NCBI GenBank assembly: GCA_963920525.1
Contig: OY986439.1
Coordinates: 23,588,819-23,652,818 of the forward strand
Source of the DNA: Dichetophora obliterata
Lineage: Eukaryota; Arthropoda; Insecta; Diptera; Sciomyzidae
Direction: 5' to 3'
DNA length: 64,000 nucleotides
Both the position numbers and the translations under genes were made by a program. The notes under the pieces are model-generated. The model saw only the letters and a program-made list of their open reading frames with translations. It was not told the DNA's origin and searched no databases. Of the stretch, positions 12,007 to 24,341 are shown one piece after another (within the stretch, counting starts at the first letter, position 1; each line of letters opens with the position of its first letter).

Positions 12007-14464
12007 GGTCGCTAGCAGCGTCACGTTTCAATATTAATATTTTTTCTGAAAATTTCACAGTTTACTTCTGTTTAGTAAAGGAACAAAACCCCGGTCTGTA
12101 ATTTGTTACTTTCAAAAAAAAAAAAAAAAAAAATAAGGACCACTCTAACTTATATCAGATTCTTGAATGAGTTGTTTTAATAAAACTGCAATACGAAAAA
12201 AATTAGTGCGGTTTAAGTTTTTGTGCTATATGGGAGGTAGGCGTGGTTGAAGGCTGATTTGCAAAATTTTTGTTTTTATCTTTTAAAAGAGATAATTTCA
12301 ACTCATATACCAAATTTCATCGATCTACTACAACTCTTTCTATTTTTTGCCAAACTTTGTATGAGACTAAACCACTTAACCCATGGGCGTTAGGGTTAGA
12401 CCTACAGCCACCTCCCAATGTAGTACGAAAAGCTTACGTGACCCTCAAAAATTTACTTCATATTCAGCTTTAGCGACCTCCAAACACTAAATAATGTCGT
12501 GAAATCCCACGGATTTTTTTTTAGGAGAATTCCTCTTAACATATTCTTTTTCTTGCAATTTCTCTTGAAATTTAAGTACCATGGATGAGTTGCCATAAAA
12601 GTGTCATACTTGGCGCTGTCTTTTCACATATGTGCTACATAAAACCTGGAGCATACATAAAACGTTTCCCATGACAATAAAAGGAACGCCTTCGTAGATT
12701 GCGTCTGACAGTTGTCTGGTAATCTTTGCCGGCCTAACTGCCGGCGTAGACTATCTGTCTATCTAACTGCCACTTGTGTCTGCCACCACGTGTCTGCATT
12801 ACCTCTAACTCTCTGCCCTCCATCTACACGCTTACTTTCTATAAACATCCTTACTTAATCACGGATGCAATAAAATAATAATCAGCAGGAAATAGTCAGA
12901 CGCATTTATGTATGTGAACACACACGAAAACGTTGCATAAATTTAACTAACATATATAAAAAAAAAAACAAAATGTATACACGACAGTTAATGCTCAATG
13001 CCAAATGCAACGCTATCTCCAAAGTGCAAATTCTTCAACTGCACTCTGCGCATCTTTGCGCTACAGACGATAGTAGTGGCAAACATGGCCATTACAAGCA
13101 CTTAAATGGAATCACCCACCAGCAAGCAGTCGCGGTGGCAGAAAAAAGATCGTTACTGCAATTTGCAAAATTTCAATTTTCAGCTTGTTGCTGTTGTTAT
13201 TATTGTTGTTTTGTCATCTCTGCTTTTCTTGCATTTTTATTGCATCAAATGCAAATGATGCGCAAACAACTGAGTTGGCAGAACTCTGGAAGATGGAAAA
13301 ATAATTTGACATTTATATGAAATAAAATTATTTTTCCCATCTGTCAGAGTTTTTAATGGTAAAATCATCGTTTTATGCTGCATTTCTCAAAGGTGAGCCA
13401 TAAAACTGGAATGTGTTTTGTTTTTATTTTTACGCATCTTTAACGTTTTTAAAAGAAGCCAAATTTTCTCATACTTGTATAAATGTCAAAATGTGTGGAA
13501 CAGTTATTTTAAATACTTTACAATTGTTTTTATTTTTCTTTACTTTGCAACAATCCACAAAATGTGCAGCAATACTGAGTAAAGTCGGTGCAATGATCCC
13601 TAAAACCGCGGCGGTTGCAACACAGACAAAAGAATTGCAAAAAAGAACCAAGTTTTTATATTAAAAAAAAAAAATCAAGCACTTGCACAAAACCAAAAAG
13701 GATTTTTTTTCCCTTCATTATTGTAAGTACAAGCACCAACAGCATCATTCCTCCCCTCCCCTTCCAACACTTGCACTTACTTCATACACAATATGCATTA
13801 AATAAAAACTAAAACAAGCTGGCAACACTGTCGCTTACGAATATTGCCCCAGGGTGTCGGAGTCTGTGTACAATGCTGCCAAGTCCTGTTTTATGTTGAG
13901 AATTTTTACCAAACCAGCAACTTTTTCTATGTTCATCAGCAGCAGTCAGACACTGAGCACAGCGAGTTGTTAAAAGTTTTTGAAAAGAAAAAAAAATTTA
14001 ACCACTGCAAGCTACGATGCACCCTAACCAACCCTCATTTAAGTGAGGTTGCTGATTTTGTCAATATGCTAACGTTATATTTTTGCCAACTCAAATGCTT
14101 TAGTCAAGTTTTAGCCAAATATGCAGCATCACGCACCATTTTGGCCATATTGCTGTAATTTGACTACTAGTTTGTGGCTGTCATGCAACGTGGATGCACA
14201 TTAAAGAGTTTTGCTTCTGCTTTTTGTGTTTTGTTTATCGAACAATGTTGTTTCTTTCTTGTGTTATTTCTGCTATACTCGTATCTGTTTTGCAACTAAA
14301 ACTATTTTTTTTACTTTTTCTGTTGTTCGTTTTATGAAAATTTGTTCCATGGATGCACCCGTTGATTGCATAAAAACTACTTTTAGTGCATATTTTGAGA
14401 ATTTTGTGAAGTTCTGTGAGGGCGCACAGTGCTTTGCCCTCATACAAATTTGTAAATAAATAAA
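12007..14464. other. Intergenic sequence without recognised genes
   Basis: Contains one ATATGGGAGGTAGGCGTGG word at 12229 shared with repeats at 21.6, 61.6 and 63.8 kb. A 115-codon open frame at 12973-13320 has a composition like random AT-rich DNA (Cys/Tyr/Phe runs) and no motif. Poly-A and CA/CT-rich patches occur. The region looks like unique non-coding DNA and could include regulatory sequence, but nothing specific can be supported. Confidence 0.4.
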
Positions 14465-14479
14465 TGGAGTGCTCCTATC

Positions 14480-16125
14480 ATAATGACATTTTGTATGCTT
14501 AGTAAGTTGAAGCTATCTAAGAAAATACCAAAAATTGTTAAAATCGGTTAGTCCTCAGGGGTACCTCCCTTGGACCTATATTAAATTTTTACATAATTTT
14601 GTATGGCAGGTAAACATAAAAGTTGACCGATCTTAACAAAATTTTGTCAAAAGGCTTGAAATATAAAGTAATAAAATGTATTCTTAAAATGTTGCAAACC
14701 GATGCGTTTTTAGGGGTACCTCTCTTGGACCTATATTAAATTTTTACTTAATTTTGTATGGGAGGTAGACACAAAAGTTGACCGATCTCAAAAGAATTAG
14801 TCAAAAGACTTAAAATATAAAGTACTAGATGCATACGTAAAATGATTTAAATCGATTAGTTTTTTGGGGTACCTCCCTTGCACCTATATTAAATTTTTAC
14901 ATTATTTTGTATTGGAGGTAGACACAAAATTTGACCGATCTTAATAAAATTTTGTCAAAAGGCTTGAAATATAAAATAATAGATGTATACTTAAAATGTT
15001 TCAAACCGATGATTTTTAAGGGGCACCTCCCTTAGAACTATATCAAATTTTTACATAATTTTGTATGAGAGGTAGACACAAAAGTTGGCCGATCTTAATA
15101 AAATTATGTGAAAAATCGTAAAATATAAATTAATAGATGCATAAGTAAAATGATTTAAATCGATTAGTTTTTTGGGGTACCTCCCCTTTACCTATATTAA
15201 ATTTTTACATAATTTTGTATGGTAGACACAAAAGTTGACCGATCTTAATAAAATTGTGTGAAAAGGATTAAATATAAAATAATAGATGCATAAGTAAAAT
15301 GGTTTAAATCGATTAGTTTTTAGAGGTACCTCCCTTGGAAGTATATCAAATTTTACATAATTTTGTATGGGAGGTAGACACAAAAGTAGACCGATCTTAA
15401 TAAAATTTGATCAAAAGACTTAAAATATAAAGTAATAGATGCATACGTAAAATGGTTTAAATCGATTAGTTTCTTGGGGTACCTCCCTTGGACCTATATT
15501 AAATTTGTGCATAATTTTGTATGGGAGGTAGACACAAAAGTTGACCGATCTTAATAAAATTGAGTCAAAAGACTTAAATGTAAAGTGGTAGATGCATACG
15601 TAAAATTGTTTAAATCGATTAGTATTTTGGGGTACCTCCCTTGGACCTATATTAAATTTTTACATAATTTTGTATGGGAAGTAGACACAAAATTTGACCA
15701 ATCTTAATAAAATTGTGTCAAAATACTTAAAATATAAAGTTATAGATGCATACGTAAAATGGTTTAAATCGATTAGATTTTTGGGGTGCCTCCGTTGAAC
15801 CTATGTTAAATTTTTACATAATTTTGTATGGGAGGTAGACACAAAAGTTGACCGATCTTAATAAAATTGTGTCAAAAGGATTAAATATAAAATAATAGAT
15901 GCATAAGTAAAATGGTTTAAACCGATTAGTTTTTTGGGGTACCTCCCCTTGACCTATATTAAATTTTTACATAATTTTGTATGGGAGGTGGACACAAAAT
16001 TTGACCGATCTTAATAAAATTTGGTCAAAAGACTTCAAATTTAAAGTAATAGATGCATTCGTAAAATGGTTTAAATCGATTAGCTTTTTGGGGTACCTCC
16101 CTTGCACCTATATTCAAGCAATTTA
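14480..16125. repeat. 153-bp satellite, about 11 tandem copies
   Basis: The anchor GGGGTACCTCCCTTGGACCT occurs near 14559, 14714, 14868, 15021, 15176, 15325, 15478, 15631, 15785, 15938 and 16091, a very regular 149-155 bp spacing. Each unit also has TTGTATGGGAGGTAGACACA, GTTGACCGATCTTAATAAAA and AAAATGGTTTAAATCGATTA. Copies are similar (few substitutions each), so the array is comparatively young. No coding content is conserved across copies. Confidence 0.95.
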
Positions 16126-16371
16126 TTCATTTAGAGGTACATATATTAAAAAAAAACTTTTTTCAAAAAGGCGAAACAAAGCGGAATTTATCTTTTCATA
16201 GTCTTTAAGATAAAGGTTATCAATAAAAAAAACCGCCGCTAATATTGTTCATAGTATTAGTAAATGTCTATCCAAATTTGCAAAATTTGTCGTTTTTGGT
16301 AGTTTTTTTTTTTTTTGAAAATTTACCAAAATTCTATTTTTTATTTATTTCAAAAATTATTGATATGGATA
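16126..16371. other. Junction between satellite and retrotransposon
   Basis: AT-rich sequence. The 5' breakpoint of the truncated retrotransposon lies somewhere here and cannot be fixed by eye. Confidence 0.35.
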
Positions 16372-17894
16372 ACATTAGTTCTTTCTGATGATGATGTCTT
16401 ACAAAATTTGCTCACTCTAGACATTAATAAAGGAACTGGTCCTGATAATATTCCCCCAATATTTCTAAAAAACTGCGCAGCTGTGCTAGCCCAGCCATTA
16501 GCGCTTTTATTTAATTTATCTTTAAAGACAGGGCAGCTTTTGAATATTTGGAAAGAATCCATTATAGTCCCTATCCATAAGTCTGGCTCTAGGCAAAATA
16601 TAGCGAACTATCGACCGATATCAAAATTGCCCTTGATCCCTAAATTATTTGAGTCAATTGTCAAAAAACACATTTATGCTAGAATTAAAAACTCTATCTC
16701 TGAATTCCAACACGGTTTTGTTAGTGGTAAATCTACTTCTACAAACCTGACACTGTTCTCTCACTTCATTAAAACTGAAATGGAAAAAGGCAATAAAATT
16801 GACGTCATTTTTACTGATTTCAGCAAAGCCTTTGATAGAGTTCAGCACTCCATTATGGTTAAAAAACTTTCCCTAATGGGGTTTCATTCCTCTTTGTTAT
16901 CCTGGCTGAGGAATTACCTTTCTGATAGATATCAAGTTGTCCGTATTGGTAACTGCTACTCAAAATCTATTACCAACCATTCTGGTGTGCCCCAAGGAAG
17001 CCACCTTGGACCTCTATTGTTTGTCTTGTTCATCAACGATCTCCCAAACTTTTTACAGCATACTAACTGTTTGATGTATGCTGATGATGTTAAACTGTTC
17101 AATTCGGTTTCTTCACCTTCCGACCATCGACTTCTTCAAATTGATTTAAACAATATGATTAAATGGTGTTCAGTTATTAGACTTTATTTAAATGTTGCCA
17201 AATGCAACATTATGTCTTTTTATATGAAAAAAGAACCAAATTTTTTTAATTACTCAATCGCAAATAGTGGTCTTTCACGTGTCGAGTCTACATCTGATCT
17301 GGGAATTCTATTTGATAGAAAAATTTATTTTTCCAACCATTACGATTGCATAATTACTAAGGCTAATGCAATGATGGGTTTTTTGAGGCGTAATTCGAAG
17401 GAATTTAAGGATCCATATACCCTTAGAACGTTATTTTTATCTTTAGTTAGGTCTATCTTGGAATATGGATGTGTGAGCTGGGATCCATATTACGAGGTAG
17501 ATTCTTTGCGATTGGAAAGAATACAAAAACGTTTCACTCGTTACATAATGTTTAAATTAAATTGGAATTTTATGCCAACGTACGTATCCAGGTGTGCTCT
17601 TCTAGGTCTTAATACCTTAGCCTCCAGACGTAAATTTTTTCTTGTTTTTTTTTGTTCGCGATATAATTATGTCACATATAGACTGCGCGCCACTCCTCGC
17701 TCTTTTAAGAATGTATGCGCCTGAGAGATATTTTAGGCAAAGAGATTTTTTTTTACATTCCGTATCATAGGACAAACTATGGCCGTAATGATCCTATTAA
17801 TAATATGTGCTTAGCGTTCAATTCCATAAGTGCTCAAATAGATCTCACTCTGAATAGACAAACTTTTAAACAAAATTTATTAAGAATTGTTTAA
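16372..17894 (+). pseudogene. Reverse transcriptase of a non-LTR retrotransposon
   Basis: The reading frame holds the usual RT blocks in order: KGTGPDNIPPIFLKN, IVPIHKSGSRQNIANYRPIS, QHGFVSGKSTSTNL, VIFTDFSKAFDRVQH, SGVPQGSHLGPLLF and the catalytic MYADDVKLF (DNA 17077-17091). After these comes a thumb/C-terminal part with SILEYGCVSWDPYY. At the T-run near 17636-17650 the frame shifts. In the next frame MSHIDCAPLLALLRMYAPER continues the homologous C-terminus, and a second shift near the T-run at 17745-17755 leads to FNSISAQIDLTLNRQTFKQN and the stop at 17894. Both indels lie in homopolymers, so sequencing error is a minor alternative. The style fits the Jockey/CR1/L2 group; the clade is not resolved. 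The endonuclease is absent. Confidence 0.88.
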
Positions 17895-18042
17895 AATGAA
17901 TTTATAAAAGTGTAATATTCTTTAATATAATTATGTTTACATTGTATTAGTTTTATATAATATTGTTTTTATAATTTATATGTTATTACTCAAACTGTTA
18001 AACGATTGTTGATAGTTAAAATAGAAATAAATAAATAAATTC
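16372..18042 (+). mobile_element. 5'-truncated non-LTR retrotransposon with TAAA tail
   Basis: A reverse-transcriptase coding remnant (16372-17894) is followed by a short 3' UTR and ends in AATAAATAAATAAAT at 18025-18041. The endonuclease and any ORF1 are missing, as is usual for 5'-truncated copies made by target-primed reverse transcription. A related copy with a longer TAAA tail lies at 46.1-48.65 kb. Confidence 0.85.
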
Positions 18043-18216
18043 TTAAAAGGAAAAATAGAACAAATTTTTTTCTTTAAATTTTTTTAAAATTTATATTTTC
18101 GATTATATATGTTTTTAAGAAGATTTTTTCCTTGCAAATTACAAAAAATAAGACAAGTTTTACATTATGTCTTTCCTACTTTTCTAATTTTTAGACAAAA
18201 TTTTTTTGACTTACTC
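18043..18216. other. Short AT-rich spacer
   Basis: Nothing recognised between the retrotransposon tail and the next element. Confidence 0.4.
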
Positions 18217-19722
18217 TAAGGGCGCATTTATAGTGACAGCTGGTTGCTGGGCCGGACCGAGCTGGAAACGCGTCCTGCCAAAAGCAGCTGGAAGTGCGTA
18301 TAGTGCGCGCTTGTCGCTGGTGACTTGTTTCAGCTGATTTTTGACTATTTAGGGTTTGTTTGTATATATTAGTTTTTTTTTTTTGTTTATTTTTGCAACC
18401 GAAGCATCAACAAAGCCACATGATTTCGTTCATTCATTTGGCTTTCCTCAAACCAACAAGTGCAGAGACGAAAATGCGAAAAACGCTGCTGAAACTCGCT
18501 TCCTGCAACTGCAAGTCGTTTCAAGTCACTTGAGGTACCAGCTTGTTTCGACTTTTTTCGCAAGTGTTTTCTGCTGGTTTTTGTTGCCTTCTTGTTGTGT
18601 TTTTATTTCAAATTTTTTTTGACAAAAAAGAAGATCGTAGAAAGAACGCACATTAAAAAAACGTAAATCAGCTGCTGGCCCAAGATTTTTTGATGCTATG
18701 ACTCAGCGAAAACGCACTTAAAGTCGCATGAAGCCACTTGATCATCCAACTGGTTTTAACGTTTTTAACTTTTTTCTTTAGGTTTTGTTTTTGTTGTATT
18801 ATTTTTGATATTGCAACAAAACAATACAAAACTAATCTAAACAAAGTTGCTATATCTTGTTGCTGCTATTTTTGTTTGTTTACTTTTGTGCTTAAAATCA
18901 AATGGAAAGGAAGAGCGCACATAAGAAAATTTGATAATCTTCGATTCTCTGTTTAAGATGAAACGCGCTTGCAGCCGCTAATCGACGAATTGCTTCACCG
19001 GCTGGTTTAGCTTTTTCCACTATTTCTCTTTTTGTTTTTTGTGTGCAACAGTTGATAGAAATTTATCTTCGTTGCTTCTTTAAAGTGCTGTTTCTGTGTG
19101 TATTTTTTGCGGTCAAGAAAATACAGCATAACAACTGAGCGCAATTTCGTGTTCTTGTATGCTTATTACTTTTCTTGTTGGTCTTCTTTGTTGCTATCGT
19201 GTGGCTCTCTGTTTTTTTTTGGAATGAATGAATTCAAAGAAATACAGAATCGATCGCGACGCTGGCAGTCAATTGTTGTTTTTTCGTATATCAATATTTT
19301 TCCGAGGAATTTAGTTTGCTACCGCCAACGTTGCCATCTTTGTGGGAAAAATCCCTTTTCATTAGTTTGTTCATTTTACACACTTGCTTTTGTGCACAAG
19401 AAAAGACGAAGAAAAGGAGCAACGGCAAAAACAACAAAAAAATTGTTTTCCTTGTTTCTTTTTCCATTTCATGTTATTTAACGAAAGAAATAAGCAAGCA
19501 ACGTGTAAAATGAATCAAAACACAGGCAAACCGTGCGAGCGAGCGAGAAAGCAACAATCGGGAAGATGGAAACCAGCGCACAAGTCACTTGAAGTTGCCA
19601 GCTCGGCTGGAACTATACGCACTTTGAGCTTGTTTAATATGATTGTATGTGCATCGTTTTCCAGCTTTCCTTCTCGGTTCGGTCCGGTCCAGCAACAAGT
19701 CGCCACTATAAATGCGCCCTAA
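18217..19722. mobile_element. PIF/Harbinger-like non-autonomous element, 1.5 kb
   Basis: Inverted tips GGGCGCATTTATAGTG at 18220-18235 and 19704-19719 match perfectly, and both are bordered by TAA (18217-18219, 19720-19722). Inside each tip the match continues imperfectly (CTGG(G/A)CCGGACCGA, CAGCTGGAA). The interior repeats a module several times: a GCTGGTTT(T/A)(A/G) word followed by a T-rich stretch and a CACTTGA or CGCTTGC word (about 18.33, 18.55, 18.75, 19.0 kb). Open frames inside are T/F-rich and not transposase-like. A 3-bp TWA duplication and GGG tips point to PIF/Harbinger. Confidence 0.8.
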
Positions 19723-21420
19723 TGGTGGGAGTATTATCTTTGAAATGATACCAAATTTGTACAACTCCGAAACTAACAATTTTTTTATTTTTTTCAACTA
19801 AGCAAAGCACTGTGTTGCGTTTTGTTGCAAAAGCTTGTTGAGAACCGTATTTGTGATTGACTAAAGTAACATATACATAACTTTTACAAAGTAACTTAGT
19901 AACATTTTCCATTAAACTCTACCTCAACTTAATTATAAAAATGTTTTGATTTTAGTAGATATTTGACCGGAACTTATAAGAACGCAAAAACAGCAATTTT
20001 TATCCAAATTCTCTATAATAAAGCACGCTAAAAAAATTGTTAATATTTATTTGTAAGATTAATTTTGTTCATTTAAAAAGTCACTTTTCTTCGAAGGTAA
20101 CAGATTAGTAATCAGATTAAAATATCAATGGATAAAAAATTAGTAATCAGATTAAAATATCAATGGAACAATGAGATTAAATCTTCAAGTATTTTCTGTT
20201 CTTAGAATTTAACAGAGGTCGACATTACGGTTTGAAGTTCAGGTTTAAATTTTAAACCTGATTACAATTTTTAATGTTGAAATTAAAATTTTTCCTATGT
20301 AAAAATATTTTTTCAATCAAAAAAGTTGAAATTCCCAACATTTCTTGGCTAAAATCTATTTAGTACTACTTATTTAAAAAAAAAAAACAATTTCCAATTG
20401 TTAAATATTCACCTTTTCAAATATTAAGGTTGATATTTTTCTTTAAGATAATCCAGAAAAATGCCTTCGTGGATATGTTCTATAACACAACAACTGTTGA
20501 AAATCATTAAGATATTTGAAGTTATTTTCAACAACTCAGAAATTTGTTTGTTCTAAAATTTTTATTTAAAAAATATGGTCACCCTAAACATAAATATTGT
20601 TGCAACGAGCAGTATTTTCCGTTCTTAACGTTGAAAAAAGTTTTTTATTTTTTTTTTTGCAAACGTGTTTTTGTAGTCAGTAATTTAAAACTTTTCAATT
20701 GCGTACATTTACGCAGCTGTGCGAGTTGTTTTGTATACAAAAATTAAATTAGCATACATTTCGTTTTGCCAAAATCCTGCGTTATACATATTTTTGTTTA
20801 GTTTTCTGTTTTTCTCAAATTGTAGCTTAACGAAAACATGTTCTATAAACAATCAGCGGAAATTCAATGCAATAAATCATCGAATGATAGTAGTTTGTTT
20901 GCCTTCATTGATGTAGAGCTTTTCTGGCAGCATGACTGTTTGACAGGATGTGCAGGAAGATTTTTTTTGTTGTTGTATCTATATGAGGTAATTTAAGCTG
21001 ATATCTGAAAAGAAAGAAGCTGATATCAATGTTTGTTTATTTTAAGAATATGCAGTGATTGCCCAGCATAAAGCTTGAAATGTTTTTATTTCAAAATAAA
21101 TTTAGTGATTAAGAGAATTTTGTGGTTGTAGCACATTTTGGCAATTAAATGACTTTTAAAATATCATTGAAGAGCATAATCATTTTTAAGTTTTCGAGGT
21201 TTGCATATTTTGTCAGAATAGTTGATTCGGCACATCTCAAAATATTAAGAAAAAACAAACCTTCACATTTTTTCACATGTTTTTAAGCATTTATTGCTAA
21301 TCGGCACGAAGTTATTGCACAAATTTATGCTTTTATATGTCTTGTTATTGCAAAACAAAAAGTGTTAGAAATTACCTTCGACTGGCCCGAAGTTAAAATA
21401 CCACTGCGTCCGTGTTTATT
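19723..21420. other. AT-rich intergenic sequence with a small direct repeat
   Basis: At 20103-20172 a 30-base AATCAGATTAAAATATCAAT-containing unit occurs twice, and at 20235-20254 there is a short perfect palindrome AGGTTTAAATTTTAAACCT. No gene recognised. Confidence 0.45.
20103..20172. repeat. Two-copy short direct repeat
   Basis: The unit TTAGTAATCAGATTAAAATA followed by TCAATGGA is present twice, about 39 bp apart. This is a simple local duplication. Confidence 0.75.
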
Positions 21421-21429
21421 TATATTCAA

Positions 21430-21965
21430 ATTTGGTTCCATTATTTTGATGACGTCACTTTTTAGAGGGAATATGTGTGGTTTGTATACAAGTTTTCTAA
21501 ATTTTAAACTCAGTAAGTTTCAAACGCTACACGTCTGATTTTAATATCAAGTCAATTTAATAATTTTTGTGAAATTTGTAAAAATTTTCTATTTCGATGA
21601 CGTGACTTTGTATGGGAGGTAGGCGTACTCTAGGATTATATTCAAAATTAGAGTTTTCATAGTCACCCCGACTTGTATTATAAATTAAAGCTTTTGTGCA
21701 GAATTTCAATTCATTGCACTATTTTTTGTGGAATTCCAAGAGTAAAATCTCTTTTATGACGACAATTTATATGGGAGGTGGTCGTGATTTTCTTAAAATT
21801 TTAACAAATTTTGTTATCAGGCTTCTTATTAAAATATAGATTATACTTTTTGTGGAATTTAAAAAGATTAAACGTTTTTATGACGACACTTTATATGGGA
21901 GGTAGGCGTGGTTGTCGTTAGATTTTGACAAATTTTGCTACCAAGCTTCTATGGGCTTGTCCAGA
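21430..21965 (+). repeat. Cluster of GGGAGGTAGGCGTGG modules
   Basis: At least three diverged modules of about 130-160 bp contain TGACG(T/A)(C/G)ACTTT followed by (G/A)TATGGGAGGTAGGCGT and an ATTTT(G/A)ACAAATTTTG block (21450, 21600, 21765, 21890). The same module is present reversed at 61.62-62.12 kb and forward at 63.82-64.0 kb. Non-coding. Confidence 0.7.
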
Positions 21966-22158
21966 AAATGATCAACCAGAGGTGAAAAATAAAGTTACTT
22001 CTAAAAGTTTTGATTTCAAATAAAAAGCTTAATATCATTATGGTCGAATACAAAAGTAAGACTTCGATTATTTTAACTTGACTTAGTAAAAATGCCAGAT
22101 TTATTGTTAATTGGAGGAATTTTTTATTACACATTTATAAAAAATTTATACATTTTTT

Positions 22159-22658
22159 TTAACCCATTAATGAATAACGGGTATAAACAGGCATATCTCG
22201 AAAGTGGTAGGAGATATCAAAATAATTTTTTTAAAACATTACGGAAAAATTAAACTATTTATTGTCTTTACGATGTGAAACGAAATTCATACAATTAAAT
22301 GTTCCTTTTCGAGATCGAAGATGTGTGATTTTCAAAAATGACAAAATCCATATATAAAGCTATGTAGAAAATTATAAAATTTAAAGATCGAGGTAAAAAT
22401 TCGTGGTCAGTTTGCTTCTAGTATCCTAGAGGATACTAGTATCAGGTGTTCGTTATGGCAAAAGAATGTTGCCATATATACAAATTTTTATTAACACCAA
22501 GAACCCGGATTAGCCGATAGGGTATTTAAATACCCAATGCAGATCTCAAATACGGTGACAGTTACAAACCTGAAATTTTGCAAAGCAACTTCTATGGCCT
22601 GTATAAGCTTCCTGATAAATCGTACGGCGGAATCTATAAGCAGTCTTTAATGGGTTAA
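22159..22658. mobile_element. TTAACCC-type MITE, 492 bp (piggyBac-like ends)
   Basis: CCCATTAA at 22163 and its complement TTAATGGG ending at 22654 are flanked by TTAA on both sides. No transposase is present. TTAA plus CCC tips is the signature shown by piggyBac-family elements. An internal palindrome, AGTATCCTAGAGGATACT, sits near 22419-22440. Related elements occur at 24.35, 28.15 and 56.6 kb. Confidence 0.75.
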
Positions 22659-22799
22659 GACTCTTTGCTTTCTATACTCTGCGATCTTTAGCAATAAGAG
22701 CAGAAATAGCTTTATTGATAACGGTTAAATCTGCGAAATAGAATTAGTCAACTAAGATTAACGTCCGCAACGAAAATAGTGCCTTAGTTTGTGATGAAC

Positions 22800-23490
22800 A
22801 AATGATGTTCTGCAAACCCCTTCTTCAAAATCAATTACCTTACCGCAAAGGATGGAACCCCCAACCACGAAAACTTTCCTAAAACTATTTTTGGATTAAA
22901 TTCCTTCCAATTACCTTTCCAACGGTAATTCAAACCTAAAATTCGGTGAAGAAATTCGCTTTCTAATAAAAAAAATTAGCTGCTAACGTGTTAAAATAAC
23001 CATATCTAATTAACCCACTGCGTCTCCAACCTAATTTTTTATATTGTTAGAAAAGTAATTTTGCCAGCCTTTAAGAAAACACATATTTAAGTTTTTTAAA
23101 TGGTATTCCTCGAACTTCTACATCAAAATCAATTAAGTAACCGCAAGGGATGAAACCACCAAACACCAAAATTTCCCAAAATTATTTTTGGATTAAAGTC
23201 CAATTAATAACCTTTCCAACGGTAGTTCAAACTAAACAAATTGTTAAGAAATGTTTGAAATATGAATTTTAGTAAAAATCAATTTTCGATGTTTTTGCGA
23301 TTTTTTTCAATTTTATGCACCCTGTGATCTTCGCCAAAAATCACGCAAAACTTTTTTCTCCAAATTAAGTTTTTTTTATTTCTGTCAGTGATACTTCATT
23401 TCATACAAATCGAAGATAGTCATTCCGTTATTTTTATTTTTTCGGTACGTTTAAAATGGAATTGCTGAATAACAAAATTGTAAGGGATTA
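22800..23490 (+). repeat. Dispersed repeat family, two adjacent partial copies
   Basis: 22800-22960 and 23090-23230 share TATTTTTGGATTAAA, CCTTTCCAACGGTA(A/G)TTCAA and neighbouring words, so they are duplicates. The second copy begins with TTAACCCACTGCGTCTCC at 23013 and runs to CGGTACGTTTAAAATGGAAT near 23470. Inverted copies are at 28.69-29.0 plus 29.69-29.83 kb and 29.88-29.97 kb. A TTAACCC start suggests another piggyBac-like non-autonomous family; the far end is unresolved. Confidence 0.65.
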
Positions 23491-23795
23491 AACATACGCA
23501 GCTTACGGCACAAAAACGTAGTGTGTACAGTTTTTCATATATAGCAGTGTTTTAATAAAATTTTAAAATTTAAAAATTTTTTAAAATTAAAAATGAACTT
23601 ACCAGCAATGGATCTAAAATTTTTTCAAAGTTTAAAATAATTTTGTAATGGCAAGTTTTTTTTAATACAATTACGCAATTTACTCAGTTTGTATTCAAGG
23701 TGGGTTCGTGGAAACGTAAACTATACGCTTTCATTTCTTATACGTCGTTCATTGAATACCATTGATATATCAGGCATAGAAAATGTTTACATTCC

Positions 23796-23935
23796 AACTT
23801 TGTCGGCCTTTGTACTCTAGTAAAGAGTGCGCTAGACTATCAACTCAGAGGTCCCTAGTTCGAATCCGTGTTAGGGCATGGCTCTTTTCGATTTCTTTGT
23901 AGTCCTTACTACATTTAAGAATTATTGAAACAAAA
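23796..23935 (+). mobile_element. tRNA-derived SINE-like repeat, copy 1
   Basis: Contains a near-consensus RNA polymerase III A box (TAGTAAAGAGTG) and, 39 bases later, a B box (AGTTCGAATCC, consensus GGTTCGANTCC). The shared tail CTTTACTACATTTAAGAATT follows. The middle resembles an elongator tRNA but the anticodon stem is broken, so it is not a functional tRNA. A second copy with the same head-tail order is at 31.62-31.75 kb. Confidence 0.65.
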
Positions 23936-24213
23936 AAATTTACAACTAAAATGTGGAATTATAGGAGAGGAACAACTGAGAGCTGGAAATGCTTGCCGAG
24001 GTTAAGGCATAACACTAGCCTCGGTTAAAAGCAATTAAAATTCTCTTTCACGTTTGCTCACAGCCTAATCGATAATTCACGTATAGTTCCAATCAGTTCT
24101 TCCTCTAATAATCTATCCCTTTCCTTTCAGGCCAAAGACCAAACGTTGTTTGTATAAGGCGCATGCCTTGGTTCTTTAATCTTTATGTAAAAAAAAGCAG
24201 CGGTTGATAGCTT
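23936..24213. other. Spacer, unassigned
   Basis: No gene or repeat recognised between the SINE-like repeat and the foldback element. Confidence 0.4.
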
Positions 24214-24341
24214 ATTACAACCAGTGCTGTAAAATCGGTATTCATATTCAGCATTTTATGTACAACTAAATAACGATATAAGAATGCATTCAATGTATGC
24301 AAAATTGATTTATAAATAAAAGTTTTAATTCACGTGCATTT

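Noticed and set aside
12973..13320. 115-codon open frame
   Set aside because: Composition is like random AT-rich DNA, no domain, poor ATG context, no splice or neighbour support.
23820..23885. Functional tRNA gene
   Set aside because: A and B boxes exist but the anticodon stem does not pair and acceptor ends do not match; read as SINE-like.
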